Source of the DNA: Sphingobacterium alkalisoli
Lineage (GTDB): Bacteria; Bacteroidota; Bacteroidia; Sphingobacteriales; Sphingobacteriaceae
Direction: 5' to 3'
Length of the DNA stretch: 64,000 bases
NCBI RefSeq assembly: GCF_005049105.1
Contig: NZ_SUKA01000003.1
Span: forward strand, 744,001 to 808,000
This document shows positions 27,829 to 36,773 of this stretch, piece by piece (positions within the stretch are counted from its first letter, which is position 1; each line of letters starts with the position of its first letter). The notes under the pieces are model-generated. The model searched no databases. It was not told the DNA's origin and saw nothing but the letters and a program-made list of their open reading frames with translations. The position numbers and the translations under genes were made by a program.

Positions 27829-28584
27829 ATGAGCAGACACGATGTAAACGGAAAAGTAGTTCTAATTGCCGGAGGTGGTAAAAACCTTGGTGGATTATTA
27901 AGTAGAGACTTTGCAGCAAAAGGTGCAAAATTGGCAATACACTATAACAGTAAAAGTTCAAAAGCTGAAAGTGAAAAAACTTTGGCAGAAGTGCAGGCTT
28001 TGGGTGCAGATGCGTTGTTGTTTCAAGGCGATTTAACCAAAGTTGAAAACATTACCAAGTTCTTTGATGAAACCATTGCGAAATTTGGTGGTATTGACAT
28101 TGCAATCAACACCGTTGGGATGGTATTGAAAAAACCTTTCGCAGAAACGACAGAAGAAGAGTATGACACTATGTTTGGCATAAACTCTAAATCGGCTTAT
28201 TTCTTCTTACAAGAAGCAGGTAAAAAAGCGAATGACGATGCTAAAATTTGTACAATCGTTACTTCATTATTGGCAGCTTACACAGGCTTATATTCTACTT
28301 ATGCAGGTGCAAAAGCTCCGGTAGAACACTTTACCAGAGCGGCTTCCAAAGAATTTGGTGCTAGAGGAATTTCGGTAACAGCAGTAGCTCCTGGACCAAT
28401 GGACACCCCGTTTTTCTACGGACAAGAAAGTCCTGAAGCAGTGGCTTACCACAAATCGGCATCAGCTTTGGGTGGATTGACCAATATTAACGACATTGCG
28501 CCATTGGTAGAGTTTTTAGTAACTGACGGATGGTGGATTACAGGACAAACCATCTTTGCTAACGGTGGTTATACCACTAGATAA
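27829..28584 (+). CDS. SDR family oxidoreductase
   Basis: 251 residues. The nucleotide loop is AGGGKNLGGL (about 14-23; a variant of TGxxxGxG), with INTVGM in place of the usual NNAG. The active site has Thr-Ser in IVTSLLAAYTGLYSTYAGAK with catalytic Tyr and Lys. The ending DGWWITGQTIFANGGYTTR is typical. It is an NAD(P)-dependent reductase or dehydrogenase of unknown substrate, paired with the upstream AraC regulator. Confidence 0.88.
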   Translation: MSRHDVNGKVVLIAGGGKNLGGLLSRDFAAKGAKLAIHYNSKSSKAESEKTLAEVQALGADALLFQGDLTKVENITKFFDETIAKFGGIDIAINTVGMVLKKPFAETTEEEYDTMFGINSKSAYFFLQEAGKKANDDAKICTIVTSLLAAYTGLYSTYAGAKAPVEHFTRAASKEFGARGISVTAVAPGPMDTPFFYGQESPEAVAYHKSASALGGLTNINDIAPLVEFLVTDGWWITGQTIFANGGYTTR

Positions 28585-28687
28585 TTAACTTATAAACCGG
28601 CCGTAATTCCATTTTTGTTTCTTAATTTAGTAATTATCTATTTACAAATTATTTATTTACAACTTCCATTATCATAAATTCATTGAT

Positions 28688-28796
28688 ATGAAAGAGCCAT
28701 TAAATAACTACGCTTTTATTTATTGTTTTTTCCGCAATCAGTTTTACAACGTGCGGACAAAACAAAACTCAAAAAAAACCAAATGGACACAAGTAA
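28688..28796 (+). pseudogene. Remnant of a small lipoprotein gene
   Basis: An ATG at 28688 leads in one frame, while the adjacent frame ending at TAA 28794-28796 encodes LLFIVFSAISFTTCGQNKTQ, a convincing lipoprotein signal with lipobox. The two parts are out of frame by one base and only about ten residues follow the cysteine. It looks like a truncated, frameshifted lipoprotein 5' end lying between the SDR and antiporter genes. Confidence 0.5.
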
Positions 28797-28839
28797 ATTG
28801 ACTAATCTAATTAATCTTTAATCTTTTTTATCTTAAACA

Positions 28840-30447
28840 ATGCATCATACCTTTTTGCTGGTACTGGGTTTATTATTTGTTGTGTTTCTTCTAGTAATGC
28901 TGGCACAGCGTATTCGCATTGCGTATCCTATCTTTCTTGTCATTGCCGGATTGGGTATTAGTCTTATACCAGGTGTTCCACAAGTTAGCCTCGAGCCAGA
29001 ACTTATATTCTTGATTTTTCTGCCACCATTACTTTATGAAGCGGCCTGGTATACCTCTTGGAACGACTTTTGGAAATGGAAACGTCCGATAGCACTGTTA
29101 GCTTTCGGCTTAGTTTTCCTAACCTCTACAGTTGTAGCCTATACTGCTACATTTCTTATACCTGGCATGACCTTAGCACTAGGCTTTTTGCTTGGCGGAA
29201 TTGTATCTCCGCCAGATGTGGTAGCAGCCGCTACGGTTTTAAAAGGAGAAAAAGTTCCTAAAAGATTAATGACGATTTTAGAAGGAGAAAGTCTAGTCAA
29301 TGATGCTTCATCTCTAATCGTATTTAAATTTGCCTTAGCAGCTGTATTAACAGGTACATTCTCCATGCAAGAAGCTACTGGGCAGTTTTTTTTAGTAGCC
29401 GGAATGGGGGTTGTGATAGGTTTAACTGGAGCCCATATTATATATGCCATCCATCGCTTTTTACCCACTACACCAGCTATTGATGGAGCCTTAACTGTAA
29501 TGACACCGTATATACTTTTTCTTGCTGCAGAACAATTTCATTATTCTGGTGTAATGGCTGTTGTAAGTGGAGGGTTGTTTATGTCATTCAGATCTCACGA
29601 AGTATTTCAAACAGGTAGTACTCGCCTAAATATGTTGGGCGTTTGGACCACAATGATTTTTGCAATGAATGCTTTGGTATTTATATTAATAGGGTTAGAA
29701 CTCCCTGAAATTATTAATGGTTTGGGAGAATATTCTATTTCTGATGGTATCAAATACGGTATTTACATGAGCGCAACTATCATTCTGATACGTTTTCTCT
29801 GGGTTTATCCGATTGCTCATATCCCTCGTTGGCTTAGTGCAAAAGCCAGACAAGACCCTTCACCTGGGTGGAAGGGCCCATTAGTAATAGGTTGGGCTGG
29901 AATGCGTGGTGTAGTATCATTAGCAACTGCTCTTTCTATTCCGATGTTAATGTCAGACGGTACGGCGTTTCCTCAACGAAATCTTATTATCTTCATTACC
30001 TTCGTAGTTATATTTATAACGTTAGTTTTGCAAGGCTTAAGTTTACCTTTTGTAATCAAATTCATTAAACTGAAAGAAATAGATAGTGTAATTTCAGATG
30101 AAGAACAGCAGACGGGTATAAAGTTGAGATTAGATACATTGGCACTAAAAATTCTTAATGACAAGTATAAATTACAAGTAGAAAGCAACGAACTAATCGG
30201 CTTTCTTCAATCAAATCTGGAGAGAGAGACCACCAATACACAACAGAAATTGACTTCATTAGCACACGATGAAAATAGCAAGGAGGAAATAAAAACCTAT
30301 CATAAGATACTAATTGATATTTATGGTTTACAACGAAAAGAACTGTTTAAAATGCGAAAAGAGAAGTATTTTAGCGATGAAGAAATAAGAAAAGCAGAAA
30401 TACAGTTAGACCTTGAAGATCTCAAAATAAACGGTACTCATCATTAA
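28840..30447 (+). CDS. Na+/H+ antiporter, CPA1 family
   Basis: 535 residues, about 12 hydrophobic segments up to residue 405, then a hydrophilic cytosolic tail (405-535) rich in Glu/Lys. Ion-binding motifs LGGIVSPPDVVAA and ILEGESLVNDASSLIVFKF match the CPA1 transport core. A later conserved segment is GWAGMRGVVSLATALSIP. It exchanges external protons for cytosolic Na+ (or K+/Li+). The bestrophin gene follows 9 bases after its stop, suggesting co-transcription. Confidence 0.92.
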   Translation: MHHTFLLVLGLLFVVFLLVMLAQRIRIAYPIFLVIAGLGISLIPGVPQVSLEPELIFLIFLPPLLYEAAWYTSWNDFWKWKRPIALLAFGLVFLTSTVVAYTATFLIPGMTLALGFLLGGIVSPPDVVAAATVLKGEKVPKRLMTILEGESLVNDASSLIVFKFALAAVLTGTFSMQEATGQFFLVAGMGVVIGLTGAHIIYAIHRFLPTTPAIDGALTVMTPYILFLAAEQFHYSGVMAVVSGGLFMSFRSHEVFQTGSTRLNMLGVWTTMIFAMNALVFILIGLELPEIINGLGEYSISDGIKYGIYMSATIILIRFLWVYPIAHIPRWLSAKARQDPSPGWKGPLVIGWAGMRGVVSLATALSIPMLMSDGTAFPQRNLIIFITFVVIFITLVLQGLSLPFVIKFIKLKEIDSVISDEEQQTGIKLRLDTLALKILNDKYKLQVESNELIGFLQSNLERETTNTQQKLTSLAHDENSKEEIKTYHKILIDIYGLQRKELFKMRKEKYFSDEEIRKAEIQLDLEDLKINGTHH

Positions 30448-30456
30448 TCAATTTAA

Positions 30457-31473
30457 ATGAACATTTCAAGTCACTATAAGCTCGTACACTTTATTCCGTG
30501 GACAAGAACCAAAATTTACAAAATGCTTTTATTAAGCATTGTTCCAACTGCATTGTTCTATTTTTTAGATATAAAATGGTTGGCAATTCCGTGGGTTCCG
30601 GTGGCATTGTTGGGTACGGCAACTGCTTTTATTTCTGGGTTTAAAAACACCCAAACCTATAACCGCAGTTGGGAAGCAAGGCAAATTTATGGCGCCATCA
30701 TCAACAGTAGCAGGGCTTTTGGAATAATGGTGAAAGATTTTATCCGTTCGGACAATAAAACCCTCGACAATCAACTTCATCAAGAAATTATTTACCGCCA
30801 TTTTGCTTGGCTTACTGCGCTGCGATTTCAGCTTCGTGAAACAAAGAGCTGGGAAAACGTAAAAACCAAGAGCTACAATTCTGAGTATCTCAACTATTAC
30901 AAAGTGCCTGAATGGGAAAGCAGTTTGGATGAAGAATTAAAACCGTTTTTAACTGAAGATGAACGCCAATATATTTTATCGACCAAAAACAGAGCCACCC
31001 AAATCATTGCCCAGCAATCAGCTGCATTGAAAAAACTTAATGAAACAGACGTGATTACCGATTATAATTATGTAGTCTTAGAAAATCAACTGAAAGATTT
31101 GTACGACCAACAAGGTAAGTGTGAGCGTATTAAAAATTTCCCCTATCCGCGTCAATTTTCGAGCATCAATTTATATTTTACAAATGCTTTATGTCTGTTA
31201 TTACCACTCGGATTTATCGGAGAATTTTCAAAAATGACCGAAAAATTTGGCGAGAATATCATTTGGCTTGTCATTCCACTAAGTGTATTATTAGGTTGGG
31301 TATTTTTAGTGCTAGAGCAAATTGGAGAAAGTACCGAAAACCCATTTGAAGGAAGTGCAAATGATATTCCCATCACGCAAATTAGCAGAAATATAGAAAT
31401 AGATTTAAGAGAAATGTTAGCCGAAAAAGATTTACCTCCGGCAATTCAACCGCAAAACAATATTATTTTATAA
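30457..31473 (+). CDS. Bestrophin family ion channel
   Basis: 338 residues. Bestrophin/UPF0187 features: an N-terminal membrane segment LLSIVPTALFYFLD, the AFISGFKNTQTYNRSWEARQIYGAIINSSRAF segment after TM2 (conserved F..N..Y.R.WE.R), and a late helix WLVIPLSVLLGWVFLVLEQIGESTENPFEGSANDIP with the E..ENPFG-like gate sequence. Homologues are pentameric channels; the bacterial KpBest conducts cations. Probably co-expressed with the antiporter upstream. Confidence 0.9.
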   Translation: MNISSHYKLVHFIPWTRTKIYKMLLLSIVPTALFYFLDIKWLAIPWVPVALLGTATAFISGFKNTQTYNRSWEARQIYGAIINSSRAFGIMVKDFIRSDNKTLDNQLHQEIIYRHFAWLTALRFQLRETKSWENVKTKSYNSEYLNYYKVPEWESSLDEELKPFLTEDERQYILSTKNRATQIIAQQSAALKKLNETDVITDYNYVVLENQLKDLYDQQGKCERIKNFPYPRQFSSINLYFTNALCLLLPLGFIGEFSKMTEKFGENIIWLVIPLSVLLGWVFLVLEQIGESTENPFEGSANDIPITQISRNIEIDLREMLAEKDLPPAIQPQNNIIL

Positions 31474-31588
31474 ATAATCCCAAATAGAAATAACATATAA
31501 CCCACCGTAATAGCATTCATTTCTTTGGCTTTGTTCAAGTACTCTGCAAATAACTACATGTAGAAAACTATGCGGGTGCAGCCAATGT

Positions 31589-32002
31589 CTATTTTTCAGC
31601 TTTAAAAGCTATCGCATCTACTTCGATAAGCATATTATCTAATGCTAGCCGAGGTACAGGTATCAATGTACTGGCAGGATATTTTTGATTCTTCCAAATT
31701 TCTTTCATTTCTTCTGTCCAGATCTTCAATTTATCTTCATTGTGATCTACTATAAGCACTGTTATTTTAAGAACATCTTCAGGAGCTAAATTATTGTCGT
31801 CCAAAACCGTTTTTAGATTAATTAAGGCATAATGTACCTGGGTTTTAAAGTTATTAGAAAGGGTATGCTCTAAATCCTGTCCACCGCTTTGCCCTGAAAT
31901 AAATATAAACCTCCCTGGCGACATTGTGTGTGTAGAATGACAAAATGCGTATGGGGTAGGATCAAATAGATTTTCTGGGTTTTTATGATTTATACGAGTC
32001 AT
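31589..32002 (-). CDS. RidA (YjgF/YER057c/UK114) family protein
   Basis: 137 residues from ATG 32002 (MTRINHKNPENLFDP); the frame is open to 32095 but that overlaps the upstream gene. Motifs: FIFISGQSGG near 45, QVHYALINLKTVL, and the C-terminal PASTLIPVPRLALDNMLIEVDAIAF. The family's usual arginine (VxxLP) occurs as PVPRLA. RidA proteins hydrolyse reactive enamine/imine intermediates of PLP enzymes. It lies directly downstream of the EamA gene. A partial second copy of its 3' end lies at 34556-34609. Confidence 0.85.
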   Translation of the reverse strand: MTRINHKNPENLFDPTPYAFCHSTHTMSPGRFIFISGQSGGQDLEHTLSNNFKTQVHYALINLKTVLDDNNLAPEDVLKITVLIVDHNEDKLKIWTEEMKEIWKNQKYPASTLIPVPRLALDNMLIEVDAIAFKAEK

Positions 32003-32036
32003 ATTTTTAGTATTTAAGTGTTTTACATTTATGCAG

Positions 32037-32966
32037 TTAATAAATAGGCTTTTTGACCCTATTTTGATGTTTAAAATCATTGTTTTTCTTCCCAATATTG
32101 GTTAGTATTATGGATACTAGAATTATAACAATGCCAACAGTTTGTGAAATCCCTATCTGTTCGCGGAGTAAAAAAAATGCACTCAAAATGGAAACCGGAA
32201 TCTCAAGTGTTGCAATTATGCTGGTTAATCCATTTCCTATTATCGGCACGCCCTTGCTAAATAACACAGGAGGTAATACAGTACCAAATAACGCTAAAAC
32301 TATCCCCCATTTAAGTAGTTCTAGCGAGTTAAGTTCTTGAATTATTTGAATATTCCAAAATATTAAAACAGCTATAAAACCACCAAATACAAGGTATTTA
32401 CTTCGTATAATATCGGGCAACTGTAGCGACACTTTATTGGCCGAATACAAGGCAATTGTAAAGCATACTGCAGCTAAAAGACCATATAAAAAACCTATAA
32501 AATTGAAATTAAAATCACTCTCGAAAATTCGCGATGCTAATAAAGTACCTATTAATACAGCTGCAGCACCTATCAACTTGGATTTATTAACGAGTCTTCT
32601 GTCAATAAAAAACTCTAATAATATACCCATCCATACCGTTTGCATTAAAAGGATTATACCTACCGATACCGGAACATACTGTATGCATAGATAATAGAAG
32701 CTGCTGGTAAGTCCCAAACTTGTTCCAAATAACACCAATTTTAACTTAGGGTACTTTGACCTTGTTTCTCCTTTTATAGATTCTGTCGGCTTTTTAGAAA
32801 AAAACAAAGAAGAAATACTTAAAATTAAAGCACCAAATAGATATTGTGAAAAAGTAAGACTGGCAGTTCCCAGCCCATTGTTGTTGGCTAATTTGATGAT
32901 GGTCGCCAAAATACCGTAACTAGCTGACCCTACAGCTACCATTACGACTCCTGCTATTTTATTCAT
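32037..32966 (-). CDS. EamA/DMT family transporter
   Basis: 309 residues from ATG 32966 (MNKIAGVVMVAVGSASYG); the open frame extends to 33020. About ten hydrophobic segments form two EamA repeats, typical of drug/metabolite exporters. Segments: ASLTFSQYLFGALILS, TSSFYYLCIQYVPVSVGIILLMQTVW, and the second-repeat LTSIIATLEIPVSILSAFFLLREQIG. Substrate unknown. It probably forms an operon with the RidA gene. A GACAAAG palindrome overlaps its likely promoter, and a Crp/Fnr regulator is encoded next to it. Confidence 0.88.
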   Translation of the reverse strand: MNKIAGVVMVAVGSASYGILATIIKLANNNGLGTASLTFSQYLFGALILSISSLFFSKKPTESIKGETRSKYPKLKLVLFGTSLGLTSSFYYLCIQYVPVSVGIILLMQTVWMGILLEFFIDRRLVNKSKLIGAAAVLIGTLLASRIFESDFNFNFIGFLYGLLAAVCFTIALYSANKVSLQLPDIIRSKYLVFGGFIAVLIFWNIQIIQELNSLELLKWGIVLALFGTVLPPVLFSKGVPIIGNGLTSIIATLEIPVSILSAFFLLREQIGISQTVGIVIILVSIILTNIGKKNNDFKHQNRVKKPIY

Positions 32967-33091
32967 CCCGTTTAAAGAAATTTGAGATCCACTCGAGTAT
33001 CTACTTTGTACGAAAAGCAATAACCAACTATACTTAAAGCAGCCAAAAGAAACATGGAATTTTTCATATTATATATGTTTAAGATTATATG

Positions 33092-33108
33092 GACAAAGTT
33101 ACTTTGTC
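33092..33108. promoter_or_regulatory. Palindrome over the EamA promoter
   Basis: GACAAAG-TTA-CTTTGTC is a perfect 7-bp inverted repeat. Its minus-strand reading contains TAACTTTG (33101-33094), a TAnnTTTG -7 element for the EamA gene, so a bound repressor would cover the promoter. A Crp/Fnr-type regulator is encoded 40 bases away. Confidence 0.5.
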
Positions 33109-33148
33109 TGTCTTCATAAAACGTATACATATGTTGAGAGAAAGAGAA

Positions 33149-33745
33149 TTATTGAAGCAAGTCTCTTCTTATTCTACTTAATTGCGTTGGCGTAATTCCC
33201 AAATAAGATGATATTTGGTGTTGTTTTAATCTGTTTTGAAGGTGCTTATTTTCATTAAGGAATTTCTGATATCTGATTTTTGCTGTTTTGTATTTTAAAT
33301 CAACTTCCAGCGGTTCTTTGTCAACAACCCAATTTTTTTCTAAATAGTTTATGTGAAAAAAAGATATTTCCGGATATAGCCTCATTAAGTCTTTATAAGC
33401 TTTTTTTGGGTACACGAATATTTTAGAGTCTTCTAAAGCTTGTATTGCAAAAAGGCTTGGCTTTTGTTCTATTAAAGCAGCAGTAGAAGCGATAAAACTT
33501 TTCTCTGCAAAGAATTTTTTGATGATCTCATCACCATTGTCGTACGTATGAAAATATGAAAACAGTCCCTCTTGAATAAAACCATAAGAAGTAGGTACAC
33601 TACCTTGCTTTAATAAGTATTCTCCTTTTTTTATATGCTTTATTTGGAGAATTTTAATAAACTCCTCTACTGCTTCGCTGGATAAGGGATAATAAAGCCT
33701 TACTTCATCAATAAAATTATCGTATAAGTTATGTTCCTCTTTCAT
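33149..33745 (-). CDS. Crp/Fnr family transcriptional regulator
   Basis: 198 residues. The N-terminal cyclic-nucleotide-binding-like domain includes LLKQGSVPTSYGFIQEGLFSYF and FFAEKSFIASTAALIEQKPSLFAIQALEDSKIF. A C-terminal winged HTH reads LKQHQISSYLGITPTQLSRIRRDL. No iron-sulfur cysteine set is seen. Bacteroidota proteins of this type are typical local regulators, often next to an efflux or oxidoreductase gene. It could control the adjacent EamA-RidA unit. Confidence 0.9.
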   Translation of the reverse strand: MKEEHNLYDNFIDEVRLYYPLSSEAVEEFIKILQIKHIKKGEYLLKQGSVPTSYGFIQEGLFSYFHTYDNGDEIIKKFFAEKSFIASTAALIEQKPSLFAIQALEDSKIFVYPKKAYKDLMRLYPEISFFHINYLEKNWVVDKEPLEVDLKYKTAKIRYQKFLNENKHLQNRLKQHQISSYLGITPTQLSRIRRDLLQ

Positions 33746-33780
33746 CGTTTTAGCACAAACGCCCTTATTATCTCTTAGCT

Positions 33781-34440
33781 TTAGTCCGTAATTTCAATCG
33801 TAGCACCCTGCCCTTTGTTGGTTAACCCGATTTTCGTCCACTTACTTTTTGCCGGTATTTCAGTTGGATACCAATTTCGCTTAGCTTTTACGATTATCAA
33901 AAGTCCATTGTCATCTCCAATTGCAGTAAACATTTCGCTATTTTGATTTTTATCAAATAGACTAAGACCATAATCTTCGATTAGTTGAAGTCCAAATTCT
34001 TGCGGATTTTCCTTAACAACTCCGATTTCACTAATGTTTAATATCTGTTCACTATTAAACGCTCCTGTCGTCGTATTCTTCAAATCGTGTCTAGCGATAA
34101 ATTCTAATAGATTCCCATTATTATCGTAAAAATACACTGCGTTTGCATTCCAAGTTTCAAATTCAGCGATCAAAATGTCGTCTTCTTTTTTGATTAATTC
34201 AATTCGATTTGCACACCATTTTATTACTTCATTTAATTTGTTTTCAGGTATATTAAAAGCCAAATGATAGATTGAATCCGACTTTTCTAAGTTTTCTACA
34301 AATTTAAGTATTGTAGATCCGATTTTAATGCAAAGAAAATTTGATTTATTTTCCACTATTGGAAGTTCTAATATCTTTTCATAGAAGTCCTTTGTGGCGT
34401 TCAAATCATTTGTTAGAATTTCAATGCTGTCTAGTTTCAT
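33781..34440 (-). CDS. VOC-fold (glyoxalase-like) protein
   Basis: 219 residues from ATG 34440 (MKLDSIEILTNDLNATKDFYEK); the frame is open to 34521. The VOC half-repeat is seen in LDSIEILTNDLNATKDFYEKILELP and VYFYDNNGNLLEFIARHDL, which carries the family's glutamate ligand (LLEF). The C-terminal ~80 residues look like a degenerate second half. Metal-dependent family of lyases, dioxygenases and resistance proteins; the activity is not predictable. Confidence 0.8.
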   Translation of the reverse strand: MKLDSIEILTNDLNATKDFYEKILELPIVENKSNFLCIKIGSTILKFVENLEKSDSIYHLAFNIPENKLNEVIKWCANRIELIKKEDDILIAEFETWNANAVYFYDNNGNLLEFIARHDLKNTTTGAFNSEQILNISEIGVVKENPQEFGLQLIEDYGLSLFDKNQNSEMFTAIGDDNGLLIIVKAKRNWYPTEIPAKSKWTKIGLTNKGQGATIEITD

Positions 34441-34555
34441 TTTATATGGATTGTATTTTTTTAGTGTGAAGCTTGCGGTTTGCCGCTTGGCAAAGATGGT
34501 AATTTCTACCACGAAGTTCATGTCACCCTAACTTGTTAACGTTGCTACAAATATC

Positions 34556-34609
34556 CTATTTTTCTACCATAAAAGCTATCGCATCTAATTCGATAAGCAT
34601 ATTGGATAC
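34556..34609 (-). pseudogene. Remnant of a RidA-like gene 3' end
   Basis: The minus strand encodes SNMLIELDAIAFMVEK then a stop, nearly the C-terminus of the intact RidA protein (DNMLIEVDAIAFKAEK) at 31589-32002. A 34-base stretch (34570-34603) matches 31603-31636 with one mismatch in the same orientation. Nothing upstream continues the frame convincingly. A second RidA paralogue was deleted, or part of it was copied here. Confidence 0.7.
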
Positions 34610-34702
34610 AGATCTTCTTAAATTAGAAAAGTTTATATCAAAATAAATCGTTAAATTGCATTTTACATATTTGGCGCACTGCGTCAATTACCTCAAATTA
34701 AG

Positions 34703-35323
34703 ATGATGTGGGCATTTGCGATTAAACAAAAAATGACGGCCGCGTTGCTGCTGTGTGCAGTACTTTGCTTGGTTATGTTGACGAATTTGCGCGAGCGGCG
34801 AAATGCAGCGAGAATAAGTACAGCAGTAACTTCCATTTATGAAGACAGGCTCGTGGTTGGTCTTTATATCCTTAGGCTAACAAAACACGTCGAAGGTATT
34901 CTTACCGTACTCGACAAAGATGGAATAAACACAGGTGCATTAATCAACGAGCATATTACACATATCGATGAACTGAACATACTCTATGGAAAGACCAAGT
35001 TGACGGAAACCGAAAAAAGCAATTTTGAAAATTTCAAGCAGCTATCCCAAACCATCTCCGTAAACAACAAAACGGAAGACTACAATGCAGCCAAGATAGC
35101 GGCTGTAAAAGCCGAAGGTGTCCTTCAAACACTGTCTTCCATACAAGTTGAAGAAGGAAAAAACCAATTGGATAAGGTGTTGAGCATGACAAATCTATCG
35201 AGCATTATTTCCTATATTGAAATGGCTATTCTAATCGTCATAGCCGTAATTATACAGGTGCTCGTCCTTTCGTCGAAAACACTAATGTCAGTGCAAAAAC
35301 CTACTAACGAAAATTTAAATTGA
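34703..35323 (+). CDS. MCP four-helix-bundle protein without signalling domain
   Basis: 206 residues with two membrane segments: one N-terminal (AALLLCAVLCLVMLTNL, about 11-27) and one C-terminal (IISYIEMAILIVIAVIIQVLVLSS). Between them lies a helical periplasmic bundle of about 145 residues with a pattern of the 4HB-MCP sensor domain (ARISTAVTSIYEDRLVVGLYILRL, then LNILYGKTKLTETEKSNFENFK). No methyl-accepting, HAMP or kinase domain follows. It may be a sensor fragment that works with a separate partner, or a lone membrane protein. Confidence 0.7.
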   Translation: MMWAFAIKQKMTAALLLCAVLCLVMLTNLRERRNAARISTAVTSIYEDRLVVGLYILRLTKHVEGILTVLDKDGINTGALINEHITHIDELNILYGKTKLTETEKSNFENFKQLSQTISVNNKTEDYNAAKIAAVKAEGVLQTLSSIQVEEGKNQLDKVLSMTNLSSIISYIEMAILIVIAVIIQVLVLSSKTLMSVQKPTNENLN

Positions 35324-35389
35324 TCGGTAATCCTAAAAAATTCACGTACGATTAACGCTAACTTCACACCTGTTCTGTACCTTATCCTC

Positions 35390-36757
35390 ATGAATTTCAG
35401 AACGGTCCATTACAGTGTTCTTCTTGTTCTTTATGTTTGCATGATGACATCTTGCCGCAAAGACGAGCCTAATTTCCCGGTCGGGTCGGATGGAGCAGTC
35501 AATACATGGATTAGGGAACAGATGGAACAGTATTATTACTGGTCTTCCTCCCTCCCATCCAGTCGCAAGATAGATTTCACTCCTACAGCCTATTTTCAGT
35601 CGTTATTAGTAAAAGAAGACCGGTTCTCGGCTATTATGCAAACCCGACAAGCCGATACATATGGTAATACCTTATTGAACACCTTCGGTATCGATTTTCT
35701 TCAGGTTGAGCGCCCTACAGGATCAGTATCTTTACTAAGCCATATAGTTCCCGGAAGCGAAGGCGCGAAACTAGCGCTTCAGCGTGGTGATACGGTACAT
35801 AGCATCAACGGGACACCACTTCGTACTGCCGACCTACCAGTCTTGACACAGCACGCACTTAAAAATCCCAGCTTAGCACTTACTTTGGTTGATGGTTCTA
35901 CCTATACGCTTCCCGCATCTTACATCTCTCAGCCTGTGGTATACCCGTACCACAATTTTCTACTGGATGCAGATCAAAAGATCGCCTACCTGTTCTTAAG
36001 TACATTTGATTTTTCGGGCGCGTACGAATTGCTAAAAGTGGTCGGTGATATGCGTAGCAGTGGTGTTCGGGATCTGATCTTGGACCTCCGTTACAACAGC
36101 GGAGGAAGTGTGGCGTTCGCCGCTTTCACGGCTTTGGCACTCGCAGATGTAAGTCCTACCGATATTTTTGTAAACTACAAAGGCAATCGCCATCTGAATC
36201 AATTACAGGAAACCTTTGGCGAAACACTAGGTCGGCAACCCGAAGGCTACAGCTTCTCCGGCAGTGCCGTACGCGAGAGCGGACTCGGACTTAGCCGTAT
36301 TGTAGTTTTGGGGACTGGGCATACTGCTTCTGCTGCCGAGATGCTGATCAACAACCTGAAACCCTATATCAGCGTAATCCATATTGGCGAAGGCACCTAC
36401 GGCAAGGATATGGCGAGTACGACCTTGACAAGCCCTGCATCCGTTATCGGATCCGAAGCGAGCTGGCATATCTTGCCTATGGTGTACAAAATATACAATG
36501 CAAATAACGAGGGAGAATATAGCAAGGGTCTTTTACCGCAGCGATCCGTCGTGGAGTATGCTACTTTACCTTTATACCCATTTGGAGACAAGCGTGATGC
36601 ACTAATTACCGATGCGTTAACGTTTTTGGGCAGTAAGAGAACACTTCGCCTGCAGCGTATGTCCAACCTTCCGACAGCATTACCTGCAGCAGCTACTTTG
36701 CAGTTTCAGTCTGCTCCTTATGAAGCCAAGCCTATCGAGATTGATTTTAAAAATTAG
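35390..36757 (+). CDS. S41 family C-terminal processing peptidase
   Basis: 455 residues with a lipobox at the N-terminus (CMMTSCRKDEPN). A short N-terminal domain (YYYWSSSLPSS and FFTPTAYFQSLL types) precedes a PDZ-like domain about 105-170 (SEGAKLALQRGDTVHSINGTPL). The S41 core follows: DLILDLRYNSGGSVAF near 225, then the catalytic serine in GHTASAAEML near 313, and a YGKDMA segment. Probably degrades exported proteins at the outer envelope. A single-gene unit. Confidence 0.88.
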   Translation: MNFRTVHYSVLLVLYVCMMTSCRKDEPNFPVGSDGAVNTWIREQMEQYYYWSSSLPSSRKIDFTPTAYFQSLLVKEDRFSAIMQTRQADTYGNTLLNTFGIDFLQVERPTGSVSLLSHIVPGSEGAKLALQRGDTVHSINGTPLRTADLPVLTQHALKNPSLALTLVDGSTYTLPASYISQPVVYPYHNFLLDADQKIAYLFLSTFDFSGAYELLKVVGDMRSSGVRDLILDLRYNSGGSVAFAAFTALALADVSPTDIFVNYKGNRHLNQLQETFGETLGRQPEGYSFSGSAVRESGLGLSRIVVLGTGHTASAAEMLINNLKPYISVIHIGEGTYGKDMASTTLTSPASVIGSEASWHILPMVYKIYNANNEGEYSKGLLPQRSVVEYATLPLYPFGDKRDALITDALTFLGSKRTLRLQRMSNLPTALPAAATLQFQSAPYEAKPIEIDFKN

Positions 36758-36773
36758 CTTACAAAAAAGAGGC

